This document shows, piece after piece, positions 1 through 7,946 of a DNA stretch of 64,000 nucleotides (positions are counted from its first letter, which is position 1; each line of letters opens with the position of its first letter). Source of the DNA: Anaerolinea sp. (GTDB taxonomy: Bacteria; Chloroflexota; Anaerolineae; Anaerolineales; Villigracilaceae); assembly GCA_020723805.1 (NCBI GenBank), contig DYID01000013.1, positions 1 to 64,000 on the forward strand, written 5' to 3'. The notes under the pieces were generated by a model. That model had not been told where the DNA came from. It worked only from the letters and a program-made list of their open reading frames with translations, and ran no database searches. A program made the translations under genes and the position numbers.

Positions 1-242
1 AGGATTTCGCCGTTCACTTCCCGAAGGTAGATGCGGGCTTGGCTGTCTTTCAGGCTGAAAATGGAAAGGATGGGCTCTCCCGCAAAGTCAAGGTTTTGAA
101 CGGCGAGCGGTTGAAAGGTGAAGAGCGCCCACGACCAGACTGTGTAGAACAGCCGCAAGAGGACGAAAGCGGCAAGCGCATACCGCCAGGCTTCGTTGAG
201 ATTTTTCCAGGATGGAAGGAGCGTTGCTTTGAGTTTTGGCAT
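1..242 (-). CDS. N-terminal part of an unidentified membrane protein (runs off the window)
   Basis: Reading the minus strand from an ATG at 242 gives 80 codons without a stop before the window edge, so only the N-terminus is present. It opens with a basic stretch (MPKLKATLLPSWKNLNEAW), then a hydrophobic helix at about residues 20-42 (YALAAFVLLRLFYTVWSWAL), then a soluble stretch. This start resembles polytopic glycosyltransferase-like membrane proteins such as those at 16-20 kb, but the visible part is too short to name a family. No strong Shine-Dalgarno sequence precedes the ATG. It follows rpoD on the same strand but is separated from it by a terminator hairpin. Confidence 0.6.
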   Translation of the reverse strand, partial: MPKLKATLLPSWKNLNEAWRYALAAFVLLRLFYTVWSWALFTFQPLAVQNLDFAGEPILSIFSLKDSQARIYLREVNGEI

Positions 243-266
243 GGCGAGAGCGTTTGCAATTTTAAA

Positions 267-297
267 GCAAAACGGGACGATTTGATTTCGTCCCGTT
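267..297 (-). terminator. Rho-independent terminator of rpoD
   Basis: A perfect 10-bp stem (271-280 with 288-297, AACGGGACGA) encloses a 7-base loop. On the minus strand it is followed by TTTTGCTTT. It begins 8 bases after the rpoD stop codon. Confidence 0.8.
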
Positions 298-304
298 GCT
301 GAGT

Positions 305-1534
305 TTACTCGCCCAGATAATCCCGCAGTTTCCTGCGGATGGTGGGGTGGCGGAGGCGGCTGAGCGCCTGCGCTTCGATTTGGCGGACGCGTTCGCGGGT
401 GACGCCCATCTTGCGCCCGACCTCCTCGAGGGTATATGCCTGCCCGTCGAGCAAGCCGTAGCGCAGCTGCAAAATACGCACTTCGCGCGGCGGCAAGCCG
501 TTCAGCACCTCGCCCAGGTGTTCCTTCAGCAGGTTGTAGGTGGCGGTGTCGTCGGGCGGGGGCGCTTCGTCGTCTTCGATGAAGTCGCCGAGGACGGAGT
601 CTTCCTCATCGTCGGTGGGGGTTTCGAGCGAAAGCGGACGGCGCGCCACCTGAATCATGTTTTCCACTTTCTTGGGCGGCACGTCCAGCGCTTCTGCCAG
701 TTCTTCCACGCTCGGCTCGCGCCCGAGACGCTGGGTCAACTGATGCTGGACGCGCAGGAGTTTGTTGATCTGGTCGCCCATGTGGACCGGGACGCGGATG
801 GTGCGTCCCTGGTCGGCGATGGCGCGGGTGACCGCCTGGCGGATCCACCAGGTGGCGTAGGTCGAGAATTTGTGACCGCGGCGGTAGTCGAACTTCTTGG
901 TGGCGCGGATGAGACCGATGTTGCCTTCCTGAATCAGGTCGAGGAACGGCACGCCGCGTCCCATGTATTTCTTGGCAACCGAAATGACCAGGCGGGAGTT
1001 GGCGGTAATCAGGTGCTCGCGCGCCGCCCAGCCGTCCTCGATGAGTTTACGCAATTCGGCGCGGCGGCGCGGGCTGGCGTTGCCCTTTGCCAGTTCCTCG
1101 CGCGCCATGCGTCCGCGTTCGATGCGCTGGGCAAGCGCCACTTCCTCTTCGGCGGTCAGCAGAGGGACGCGGCTGACCTCCTTGAGGTACAGACCGATGG
1201 TATCGTCCGTATCTATGTTGGCGAGGTAATCGTCCAGCGAGGGGTCAATCTCGGGTTCGGTTTCCTCGATTGCCTCCACTGCCACCAGCTCGTCTTCGCT
1301 GGGTTCGGCAAGGTTGGCGTCTTCCACAAAGGGGATACCGGCGCTCAACAGCGCGGAGAACGCCTCCTCCAGCTGTTCGACATCCTGTTCTGCTTCGGGG
1401 AAGAAGTGGATGATGTCATCCAGCGTGATAAAGCCCTTTTGCCGCCCTAATTCGACCAGACGGGCAATCGCGGGAAATTCATCCTCTTCGTCCACCATCA
1501 AAATCTTATCTACATCCATTCTGTACTGAACCAC
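305..1534 (-). CDS. rpoD: RNA polymerase primary sigma factor (sigma-70, group 1)
   Basis: This 409-residue protein is the housekeeping sigma factor that directs RNA polymerase to -10/-35 promoters. The N-terminal third has a region-1.1-like fold ([20 protein letters not shown]) followed by an acidic linker. Region 1.2/2.1 follows ([16 protein letters not shown]), then region 2 with the core-binding and -10 recognition signature ([29 protein letters not shown]). Region 3 contains [10 protein letters not shown], and region 4.2 has the helix-turn-helix [20 protein letters not shown]. Possession of region 1.1 and length over 400 residues fit a group 1 sigma. The start is ambiguous: a GTG at 1534 has AAGGAAA directly against it, while an ATG at 1519 has the same sequence rather far upstream. 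It is a single gene with its own promoter and terminator. Confidence 0.97.
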   Translation of the reverse strand: MVQYRMDVDKILMVDEEDEFPAIARLVELGRQKGFITLDDIIHFFPEAEQDVEQLEEAFSALLSAGIPFVEDANLAEPSEDELVAVEAIEETEPEIDPSLDDYLANIDTDDTIGLYLKEVSRVPLLTAEEEVALAQRIERGRMAREELAKGNASPRRRAELRKLIEDGWAAREHLITANSRLVISVAKKYMGRGVPFLDLIQEGNIGLIRATKKFDYRRGHKFSTYATWWIRQAVTRAIADQGRTIRVPVHMGDQINKLLRVQHQLTQRLGREPSVEELAEALDVPPKKVENMIQVARRPLSLETPTDDEEDSVLGDFIEDDEAPPPDDTATYNLLKEHLGEVLNGLPPREVRILQLRYGLLDGQAYTLEEVGRKMGVTRERVRQIEAQALSRLRHPTIRRKLRDYLGE

Positions 1535-1549
1535 TTTCCTTTTTTTATC

Positions 1550-1578
1550 AGAATACGCTTTTTTGCGTCAAAATGCAA
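1550..1578 (-). promoter_or_regulatory. Putative sigma-70 promoter of rpoD
   Basis: On the minus strand TTGCAT (1578-1573) and TATTCT (1555-1550) are separated by 17 bases, just upstream of the rpoD start region. A second overlapping option is TTGACG with GATAAA 16 bases later. This is a consensus match only. Confidence 0.5.
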
Positions 1579-1665
1579 TACCGTTTCATTGCTCTTTTAT
1601 AGACGCTGCTTTGTGCGAAATGTTACGTTTTCAGCGGAGCAAAATGTCTGTGTTGTAATAACCCG

Positions 1666-2253
1666 CTAAGGCGCGGGAGGAGACGGCGTTTCGGCGGGCG
1701 CGGCGGCTGTCGGGGTTGCCGTTAGCGCGTAGGGAGGGCTGGTCAGCAGACCAATCAACGCGTCCACGGCGCTGCGACTGACAATCACAATCCCGCCGTC
1801 CGCGCCGCGCACATAGTAGCCGCTTTCGGTGGGGGTCAGACTGCCCACCTCCACCGTCTGCTCGCCGCCCGGGAACTGAAACGTGAACTTGTATTCGGGA
1901 ACGTCCAACCCGACCGCTTCGGGAGACAGGCTGGGGACGCGGTCGAGGATGCGCATGGTAGTGACCTGGGTTGCCGCTGCTTCCGAGGACGCCTGGTCTG
2001 CTTCTGCCTCTTGGGGCAGAGTCAACGCCCAGGCATTTTCCTCGTTACGCGCCACCTCGACGACTTCTCCCGCCTTCGACTCGACGCGAATACGTGTGGG
2101 GAATCCCTCCGACGGGGGGAAGAGGTATTCGACCGGCGGCAGGGTTGCCTCGGGGGTGGCTTCGGCGGCGGTTTTGGCGCGGTTGTTGAAGTAATACGCC
2201 GCGCCCAGCACGAGCAGGAAGAGAATGAGGGTGACGATGGTAGAGCGCCGCAT
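1666..2253 (-). CDS. DUF4340-type membrane-anchored protein of a Gld-like ABC operon
   Basis: This 195-residue protein has one N-terminal membrane helix (residues 5-22) followed by a soluble domain and a Pro/Ala/Thr-rich tail. The repeated pattern of TRIRVESKAGEVVEVARN, a middle Val/Leu-rich sheet and GYYVRGADGGIVIVSRS matches DUF4340 proteins, which commonly sit beside GldG-like ABC transporter components. It lies 4 bases after the GldG-like gene and is the last gene of the operon 5546-1666. Its biochemical role is unknown; the anchor suggests it works at the outer face of the membrane with the transporter. Confidence 0.75.
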   Translation of the reverse strand: MRRSTIVTLILFLLVLGAAYYFNNRAKTAAEATPEATLPPVEYLFPPSEGFPTRIRVESKAGEVVEVARNEENAWALTLPQEAEADQASSEAAATQVTTMRILDRVPSLSPEAVGLDVPEYKFTFQFPGGEQTVEVGSLTPTESGYYVRGADGGIVIVSRSAVDALIGLLTSPPYALTATPTAAAPAETPSPPAP

Positions 2254-2257
2254 AGAC

Positions 2258-3853
2258 CTATCCCTGCCGCCTGCGCGCCAGCCAGGAGGTAATGCCCGCG
2301 AACACCACCAGCCCCGGCAGGAGCAACACCGAACCCAGCAGGATAATCAGCATTTGGAACGAACCAGGCGGGATGAAGGTGCGCTGTGTTGGCGTGTTGG
2401 GTATGATGTTGATGAGGTTTTCCTGCTCTGCCGCCCAGTCCACCGAGTTGATGAAGAAGTTGCCGTTGCCGTACACATCGAACATCTGGTCGGTGGCGAA
2501 GAAGGAGTTGCCGAAGACAACTACGCGCCCCTGGGTGGTCGCGTTTTCGGCGGCGGCTGCCATGGTGAGAGGACCGGGCAGGTCCTGGTTGGCGTCGAAA
2601 GAGATTTGTTCGCCCTGCGCGTTGGTGAAGTTCGTTTCACCCCACGAGTTGGGGGAGGTGAACAACAGGGCGGTTTGAGTAACATCTGCCGGCGGGGTGC
2701 TCAGGGTGATGGAACGCGCCTGCGGCATGACAATCAGGTAATTGGCGCTCAAGTTGCGGGTGATGGGATGCTCGCTGGCGGAGGCAGAAATGGCGTTCAG
2801 CGCCTGCTGGCTGTTCAGGTCAATGATGATGTCGTTGTTTAGTTGGATGCCCCAGTCGGAGGCGAGGTAGGCGGCGAGGGGATCGGGTGAGTCGCCAAAT
2901 TCGGTCAACAGAAGCGGGTCTTCCATGACGACGAGCGAGCCGCCCTCGTCCACGTATTTCTTCAGGAGTTGAACTTCGTACTCGGAGACCTGTTTGACGG
3001 GACCGGCGATGATGATTGCCAGGGCGTCCTCGGGGATTTTGTTTTCCGCCAGCAGGTTCAGGCTGTTGACGGTGTAGTTCTTGCTTTCGAGAGTGCGCTT
3101 GGCAGTGGAGAGACTGACGTCACCGCCTGTATCGAGCGAAGGCTCGCCGTGACCGGTCAGGAAGTACACGGCGCGGGCTTCGGGGTTGATGAGTTTGATG
3201 AGCGCCTTGGTCAATTCGGTTTCGGAGGCGAAATTGGCGATTTCCTTGCGGTCGCCCATGCGCAGCAGGATTTTCCCGTCGCCGGTGATGCCCGCTTCGC
3301 GCGCGGCAAGCGGGTCAGTATCAGGGTTGACGAAGCGGTAGGTGAACTTGCCGTTGCTGTTGGCTTTGAATTTGTCGAGCAACTCGGTGGCGCTTTCAGT
3401 GGAAAGGGTGGCGTAGAAGGCAACCGCTTCGACAGGCTGGGGCAGGGTTTCGAGCGCTTGAAGCGTTTCGGGGGCGAGGGTGTTGACTTTATCCTGGGTG
3501 ACGTCCCAGTTTTTGGGGTTGTTATAGACAAACCAGTTCACCACGAACAGGATGCCGAGAAAGGCAAGGGAGGTTACCGCGATGTTGCTGCCATACTTTG
3601 CCTGCCGACCGGTGAACGCCTGCCGCACTTTGTCGGGTTCGAGCATGGCGTAGAGCGCCAGCGCCAGGACGGTCACGCCGAGGCTGATGAGGGTGCCGCG
3701 GTTCAAGGTCTCGGCGGTGGCGCCGCTGAACATGCCGATGTTGAGCAGTCCCCGTGTGATGAGGAACAGAACGGTACTGAGGAACGCAAGCCCGGCAGCG
3801 ATCAGAGCGATGAAGGTATAGCCATGCCAGGCGGGTTGTTGTTTCTTTGACAT
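2258..3853 (-). CDS. GldG-like ABC transporter auxiliary protein
   Basis: The 531-residue protein has three predicted membrane helices near the N-terminus (about residues 10-33, 42-62 and 80-95), a large extracytoplasmic domain and a C-terminal helix near residues 503-525. The core has the GldG/IFT52-like pattern, including PEARAVYFLTGHGEPSLD and AIIIAGPVKQVSEYEVQLLKKYVDEGGSLVVMEDP. In gliding Bacteroidetes GldG works with GldA and GldF; in other phyla the role is not established. I start it at ATG 3853, where AGGAG lies 8-9 bases upstream and the ATG overlaps the permease stop by one base. An upstream in-frame ATG at 3862 sits on top of the ribosome-binding site and is less likely. Confidence 0.85.
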   Translation of the reverse strand: MSKKQQPAWHGYTFIALIAAGLAFLSTVLFLITRGLLNIGMFSGATAETLNRGTLISLGVTVLALALYAMLEPDKVRQAFTGRQAKYGSNIAVTSLAFLGILFVVNWFVYNNPKNWDVTQDKVNTLAPETLQALETLPQPVEAVAFYATLSTESATELLDKFKANSNGKFTYRFVNPDTDPLAAREAGITGDGKILLRMGDRKEIANFASETELTKALIKLINPEARAVYFLTGHGEPSLDTGGDVSLSTAKRTLESKNYTVNSLNLLAENKIPEDALAIIIAGPVKQVSEYEVQLLKKYVDEGGSLVVMEDPLLLTEFGDSPDPLAAYLASDWGIQLNNDIIIDLNSQQALNAISASASEHPITRNLSANYLIVMPQARSITLSTPPADVTQTALLFTSPNSWGETNFTNAQGEQISFDANQDLPGPLTMAAAAENATTQGRVVVFGNSFFATDQMFDVYGNGNFFINSVDWAAEQENLINIIPNTPTQRTFIPPGSFQMLIILLGSVLLLPGLVVFAGITSWLARRRQG

Positions 3854-4617
3854 TATTTCCATCTCCTCGTTTCCACAGCGGCGGTCCCGGTGAACAAGCC
3901 CAGGGCAATCAGGCTGAGGTAATAGACGATATCAGACAGATTGATGACGCCCGAATCCAACGCGCCGTAGAAGTGTGTTTTCATGTCGAGATATTCGAAC
4001 AGGCGGGCGCTTTCGCCAGCCACCACGCCCGCAGGAAAGCCAACCAGCCACCACAAGGTGATGAAGAGCGCCAGCGTTACAAAGAAGGCGTTGACCTGAT
4101 TGGTGAACATGGCGGAGACTGCCGTGCCGAGGGCGAGGAAGACGCCCGCCACCAAAATCATGCCGAGGTAGGAGGTCAGCACCACGTTCCAGTCAATGCC
4201 GGGGGTGACGAAGCGGCTGGTGACGATGGGATAGATCAGCGTGATGACCAGCAGGGAGAGGATGTAGAGCATTGCGCCCAGCCATTTGCCGATGACCAGT
4301 TCATAGTCACGGATGGGAGCGGTGAGGAGCAGTTCCAGCGTGCCCATCCGCGCTTCGTCGGAAATCAGCCGCATGGTCAGGGCGGGAGCGGAAAGCACGA
4401 GCAGGAAGACGAAGGTGCCGGAGATGGGGGCAAAGTCCGGCGCGCCGGCTCCAAAGCCCTGATAGGCATTCTGAGCATAGTAGTAGAAGTTGATTGCAAA
4501 CAGCACGCCGGTGGTGAAGAGGATGGCAAACGCCACCACGTAAGCCACCGGGCTGATGAAGTATTGGTCGTATTCGCGTTTTGCTATGGTCCAGATGTTT
4601 CGCATGGTTTCCCTCAC
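3853..4617 (-). CDS. ABC-2 type transporter permease (GldF-like)
   Basis: This protein of about 254 residues has six hydrophobic segments, the first at about residues 22-45 (ISPVAYVVAFAILFTTGVLF), and the conserved ABC-2 phrase MRLISDEARMGTLELLLTAP after helix 2. It would form the membrane channel powered by the ATPase encoded just upstream (4-base ATGA overlap). An ATG at 4605 also has a well-placed GAGGG and may be the true start. The order ATPase, permease, GldG-like, DUF4340 is a recurrent operon in several phyla. The cargo is unknown. Confidence 0.88.
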   Translation of the reverse strand: MRETMRNIWTIAKREYDQYFISPVAYVVAFAILFTTGVLFAINFYYYAQNAYQGFGAGAPDFAPISGTFVFLLVLSAPALTMRLISDEARMGTLELLLTAPIRDYELVIGKWLGAMLYILSLLVITLIYPIVTSRFVTPGIDWNVVLTSYLGMILVAGVFLALGTAVSAMFTNQVNAFFVTLALFITLWWLVGFPAGVVAGESARLFEYLDMKTHFYGALDSGVINLSDIVYYLSLIALGLFTGTAAVETRRWK

Positions 4618-5546
4618 GAGCGTTTGCTTGCCGGCTTGTCGTCGGTCAGTTCGAGGAAGATTTCTTCGAGGCTCACGCCCACCGGACGCATTTCGATGAG
4701 TTCGTAGCCGGCTTCCACGACGGATTTCGCCACCTGCGGGCGGACGTCCTGCCCGGCGCTGAGTTCGAATTCCACCGCCGCTTCGTCTTTGACTGTTACT
4801 TTGCGCGTGCCTTTGACCTGTTTGACGACTTCGCCCAGTCCGTCGGCGTCGCCGCGCACGCGCAGGAGGATGCGTTCGGCGCCCAGCACGCGGGATTGCA
4901 GGTTCTCGGGGGTGTCTTCGGCGACGATTTTGCCCTTGTTGATGATGAGCACGCGGTCGCAGATTTGCTGCGCCTCGGAGAGGATGTGGGTGGAGAACAG
5001 GACGGTGCGGTCTTTGCCGATTTCCCGAATCAGGTTGCGGACTTCGACCACCTGCGCCGGGTCCAAGCCAATGGTCGGTTCATCGAGGATGATGACTTCG
5101 GGGCGGTGGAGAAGCGCCTGCGCCAAGCCGACGCGCTGACGCATCCCTTTGGAGAAGTTGCCGATGTAACTGTTGGCGCGTTCGTCGAGGTCCACCATTT
5201 CGAGCGTTTCCCAGGCGCGGTCTTCGGCGTTGGGGAGGCGGCGCAGTTCTGCCATGAATTTGAGGTATTCGAGCGCCGTCATGTCGTTGTAGAGGGGGAC
5301 GGTCTCCGGCAGGTAGCCGACGCGCTTGCGAACTTCCAGCGATTCTTCCACCACGTCATACCCCGCCACGATGGCTTCCCCGCCGCTGGGGGGCATGTAC
5401 CCGGTGAGGATGCGCATGGTGGTGGTTTTGCCCGCGCCGTTGGGTCCGAGAAAGCCGACGATTTCGCCCTGTTTGGCATCGAAGGTGATGCTGTCGAGGG
5501 CGCGGCGGGCGCCATAGTCTTTGATCAGACCATTGACTTGGATCAT
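4614..5546 (-). CDS. ABC transporter ATP-binding protein (GldA-like)
   Basis: The 310-residue ATPase has Walker A GPNGAGKTT (about residues 34-42), the Q-loop region GYLPETVPLYNDM, signature FSKGMRQR (a common variant of LSGGQ in export ATPases), Walker B VIILDEPTIGLDP and the switch histidine in STHILSEAQQ. A C-terminal extension of about 90 residues follows, typical of the DRA/Gld-type export subfamily. It energises the permease encoded downstream. A good ribosome-binding site (GAGGAGAA) precedes the ATG. It heads the four-gene operon. Confidence 0.93.
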   Translation of the reverse strand: MIQVNGLIKDYGARRALDSITFDAKQGEIVGFLGPNGAGKTTTMRILTGYMPPSGGEAIVAGYDVVEESLEVRKRVGYLPETVPLYNDMTALEYLKFMAELRRLPNAEDRAWETLEMVDLDERANSYIGNFSKGMRQRVGLAQALLHRPEVIILDEPTIGLDPAQVVEVRNLIREIGKDRTVLFSTHILSEAQQICDRVLIINKGKIVAEDTPENLQSRVLGAERILLRVRGDADGLGEVVKQVKGTRKVTVKDEAAVEFELSAGQDVRPQVAKSVVEAGYELIEMRPVGVSLEEIFLELTDDKPASKRS

Positions 5547-5587
5547 GAGTTCTCCTCAATCAAAGAATTTGGTAACTCACCTTACCC

Positions 5588-5655
5588 GTTACTTCGTAGC
5601 GCGACATTCATGTCGCCTGAAAATGCGAAATAAATCTCGCACTACCGCGTAACAT
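5588..5655. repeat. Cloverleaf-like palindromic repeat, copy 1
   Basis: The ends are inverted repeats (GTTACTTCGTAGCGCGA against GTTACGCGGTAGCGCGA in reverse). Between them lie two hairpins, GCGACAT-TC-ATGTCGC and a slightly imperfect GCGAAAT-AA-ATCTCGC. Related copies occur at 16118-16242 and 32616-32690. The rest of the gap 5656-5804 holds no gene that I can recognise. Confidence 0.8.
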
Positions 5656-5804
5656 AAGTTGGTGATATGCGAAACAAAAGGCACGCCTGCCGGGGGGCAA
5701 TCCGTGCCAGATACCGCTCCAGATTACTATACAGAAATTCAAAGTCGAAGTCAAGCGGCGAAGTGATTTCTAATCAAACGCTAATTTTGTTAGACAATTC
5801 ACAA

Positions 5805-6305
5805 TCAGCGCAGGAAGAAATACCAGATGCCAGCCGCGAGCAGGAGGCATAAGACCGCCAGAAAACCGCCGAGCAGGACGAGCATCCAGCCGTTCGCTGT
5901 ATCGGGGGCAATGGCTGGAGAGGCAGGCGTCGGCGGGCGTGAGGCGCGTCGCGGTGAGGGGGAAACGGCTGTGCCTGCTTGGGCAGGAGGGGGTGAAGAC
6001 ATCCCCAACATTCCCTCCAAAATATCGGGCGTGCCGTTGCGGTTTTTATCCAACATGCTCATCGCCTGCTCGTACTTTGCGCGGGCTTCGGGCGGCAGGT
6101 CTTCGATGCGGTTGTATTCTTTTCCGTCCACAACGAATTTCATGCCGCTGGTCAGGATGGAGGCAGACGGGGCAGGCTGAGATGCCTGCGGCGCCTCCCT
6201 TCGCAGGGACGCCGCTGCCTGCTCATACCGCGCGCGGACCTCCGCGGGCATTTCGTCCACGCTGTGGTAGGTCTTGCCGTCAATAACAATAATGTTGGAG
6301 TTCAT
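5805..6305 (-). CDS. Hypothetical protein with two internal repeats and a C-terminal membrane anchor
   Basis: I do not recognise a named family. The 166-residue protein contains two copies of a short module: IVIDGKTYHSVDEMPAEVRA at residues 5-24 and FVVDGKEYNRIEDLPPEARA at about 57-76, each followed by KYEQA or RYEQA. After the second copy comes an EF-hand-like loop, DKNRNGTPDILEGM (about residues 85-98). A Pro/Ser-rich stretch and a membrane helix near residues 138-163 finish the protein, so it looks tail-anchored. It has no Shine-Dalgarno sequence; instead TACAAT ends 6 bases before the ATG. It is divergent from the lipoprotein gene at 6508. Confidence 0.75.
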   Translation of the reverse strand: MNSNIIVIDGKTYHSVDEMPAEVRARYEQAAASLRREAPQASQPAPSASILTSGMKFVVDGKEYNRIEDLPPEARAKYEQAMSMLDKNRNGTPDILEGMLGMSSPPPAQAGTAVSPSPRRASRPPTPASPAIAPDTANGWMLVLLGGFLAVLCLLLAAGIWYFFLR

Positions 6306-6311
6306 GCGCCT

Positions 6312-6340
6312 ATTGTATCGCCATTGTCAAAACACGTCAG
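6312..6340 (-). promoter_or_regulatory. Promoter for the gene at 6305, leaderless type
   Basis: On the minus strand CTGACG (6340-6335), a 17-base spacer and TACAAT (6317-6312) are followed by 6 bases and the ATG. Transcription would begin at or beside the start codon. Confidence 0.55.
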
Positions 6341-6446
6341 GGGTGGCTGAGAAAGTCGGCGGGGAGGTTTACAGTCCAGCCTAAATTCTGGTACGAGGAC
6401 GCTGCCCTGTGGGGCAGAGGTAAGAACAATGGGGCATTTCGGCAAT

Positions 6447-6477
6447 TTGCCTGTATGGGACACGAATGCGATATACT
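6447..6477 (+). promoter_or_regulatory. Putative promoter of the lipoprotein gene
   Basis: TTGCCT (6447-6452) is followed by the overlapping -10 candidates GATATA (spacer 17) and TATACT (6472-6477, spacer 19). The -10 lies downstream of an in-frame ATG at 6466, which argues against that upstream start. Confidence 0.45.
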
Positions 6478-6507
6478 TCGCCCAAACTCAAGGAAAGGAG
6501 AATGCAA

Positions 6508-6918
6508 ATGAAAAATAAGTTGATTGTTTTGTTGGCTGTCCTGGCGCTGGTCGCTGCGAGCCTTGCCTGTTCGTTTGGCGACCCGACCCTGGACAATGTC
6601 CGCACGGCGAAAGATCAAGACGGCAACCAGCCCGCCTCTGTGTTTTCGACGTCGGATACCGTTTATGTGCTGAGCGACCTCTCCAATGGCAAGGCGGGGA
6701 ATGTAGTCACCTCCAAGTGGTATGCGGTGAACGTCGAGGGGATCGAAGCGAACCTGATGTTCGATGAAGCGGATATCACCATCGAAGATGAGACATTCAA
6801 CGGAAACGTCTACTTTTACTATCCCCCGCCGGAGGGCGGCTGGCCCCTTGGCTCGTACAAGGTGGAAATCTATTTCAACGGCACGCTGGTAAATGCAGTT
6901 GAATTTTCCATCGAGTAA
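6508..6918 (+). CDS. Small secreted lipoprotein of unknown function
   Basis: The 136-residue protein starts MKNKLIVLLAVLALVAASLAC, a lipoprotein signal peptide with a slightly atypical lipobox before Cys-21 (SLAC rather than L-A/S-G/A-C). The mature part is acidic and beta-rich (TVYVLSDLSN, KWYAVNVEGI, VYFYYPPPEGGWPLGSYKVE), consistent with a small extracellular sandwich domain. ATG 6508 is chosen because AGGAG ends 7 bases upstream; ATG 6502 is an alternative. It is monocistronic between a promoter and a strong terminator. I cannot assign a function. Confidence 0.8.
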   Translation: MKNKLIVLLAVLALVAASLACSFGDPTLDNVRTAKDQDGNQPASVFSTSDTVYVLSDLSNGKAGNVVTSKWYAVNVEGIEANLMFDEADITIEDETFNGNVYFYYPPPEGGWPLGSYKVEIYFNGTLVNAVEFSIE

Positions 6919-6930
6919 CAGAAAGACGCG

Positions 6931-6961
6931 AGTTGACCGCCGGAGACGGCGGTCAACTTTT
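6931..6961 (+). terminator. Rho-independent terminator of the lipoprotein gene
   Basis: A 12-bp perfect stem (6931-6942 with 6947-6958) with a GAGA tetraloop is followed by TTT. It starts 12 bases after the stop codon. Confidence 0.85.
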
Positions 6962-7006
6962 GAAGGTACTGCCTCTGAAACAAAAACGCCCCGGATAGGG
7001 CGGTTA

Positions 7007-7375
7007 TCAGCGGTTGTTGAGCTGTTCTCGAATGCTCGAATAGAGTTCGTCCAGGCGGAAGGGCTTGGTCAGGTAATCGTTGGCGCCGGCGCCAATGGCG
7101 ACAATGCGGCTGTCGGTATCGTTGAGCGCGGTGACGATAATGATGGGGGTAAAACGAAATTCAGGTTCCTTGCGGAGCATACGGCACAATTTGAAGCCAT
7201 CCGGTTCGGGCATCATCAAATCCAGCACGAATACATCCGGCTTCTCCCGTTTGGCGACCGCGACTGCGGCGGCGCTGTCGTTCAATGTAATCGGCTCATA
7301 TCCTTCCGCTTTGAGAACCTCCTCAAACAGTGCGGTGGCGTCTTTGTCGTCATCCACGACCATAATCTTTGTCAT
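7007..7375 (-). CDS. Stand-alone response-regulator receiver protein
   Basis: The 122-residue protein is a complete CheY-like receiver with no output domain. It has the acidic pair in MVVDDDKD, the phospho-acceptor Asp in VFVLDLMMP (about residue 52), Thr in IIIVTALND and Lys in YLTKPF. ATG 7375 is preferred over the upstream TTG at 7381. Similar receivers lie at 7500-7865 and 8804-9175. Without an output domain it presumably signals by protein-protein contact; no cognate kinase is adjacent. Confidence 0.92.
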   Translation of the reverse strand: MTKIMVVDDDKDATALFEEVLKAEGYEPITLNDSAAAVAVAKREKPDVFVLDLMMPEPDGFKLCRMLRKEPEFRFTPIIIVTALNDTDSRIVAIGAGANDYLTKPFRLDELYSSIREQLNNR

Positions 7376-7499
7376 AAACAATCCCAGGCAGTGATGGATT
7401 CTCTCCGATGCGTCCGCGTTTGCGGCGCGTCATTGTCGTAATTATACGCTGAAACCTTACCCTTTTTTCTTTCGGAAACGTTGAAATTTTAGAGGCGGT

Positions 7500-7865
7500 T
7501 CACATCGTTACAAAGAATTTGATCCTCTCCAGGAATTCATCCACGTCGAAGGGCTTGATCAGGTAGTCCCTCGCGCCGGCGGCAAAGGCGCGTTCGCGGC
7601 TGAACGTGTCATCTTTGGCGCTGATGATGATGATGGGCGTTTTCACGAATGCCGGGTCGCTGCGCAAAAGTTCGCACAACTCAAAGCCATTCAACCCCGG
7701 CATCATCAAATCCAGCGTAATCAGGTCGGGGTTTGTCAAACGGGCGGTTTCCATCGCCAGCAGGCTGTCGTTGACAATCGTCGGCTCGTGACCATCCATC
7801 AAGACCAGCGCTTTCATCAATTCCGTGATGGTGACGTCGTCATCAACAATCAGAATTTTTGCCAT
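7500..7865 (-). CDS. Stand-alone response-regulator receiver protein
   Basis: This 121-residue single-domain receiver has the acidic pocket LIVDDDVT, phospho-acceptor Asp-52 in LITLDLMMP, Ser-82 in IIISAKDD in place of the usual Thr, and Lys-104 in YLIKPF. It ends five residues after the last helix, so it has no effector domain. It is less similar to its two neighbours than they are to each other (they share MGAGANDYLTKPF-type C-termini). Confidence 0.92.
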   Translation of the reverse strand: MAKILIVDDDVTITELMKALVLMDGHEPTIVNDSLLAMETARLTNPDLITLDLMMPGLNGFELCELLRSDPAFVKTPIIIISAKDDTFSRERAFAAGARDYLIKPFDVDEFLERIKFFVTM

Positions 7866-7946
7866 GACCGCTTCGGTGCCTCCAGGCTGCCGCTTATCTT
7901 ACAAGCAATGGGAAAATATCGCAAGCATGAAATGCCGGAACGGACG

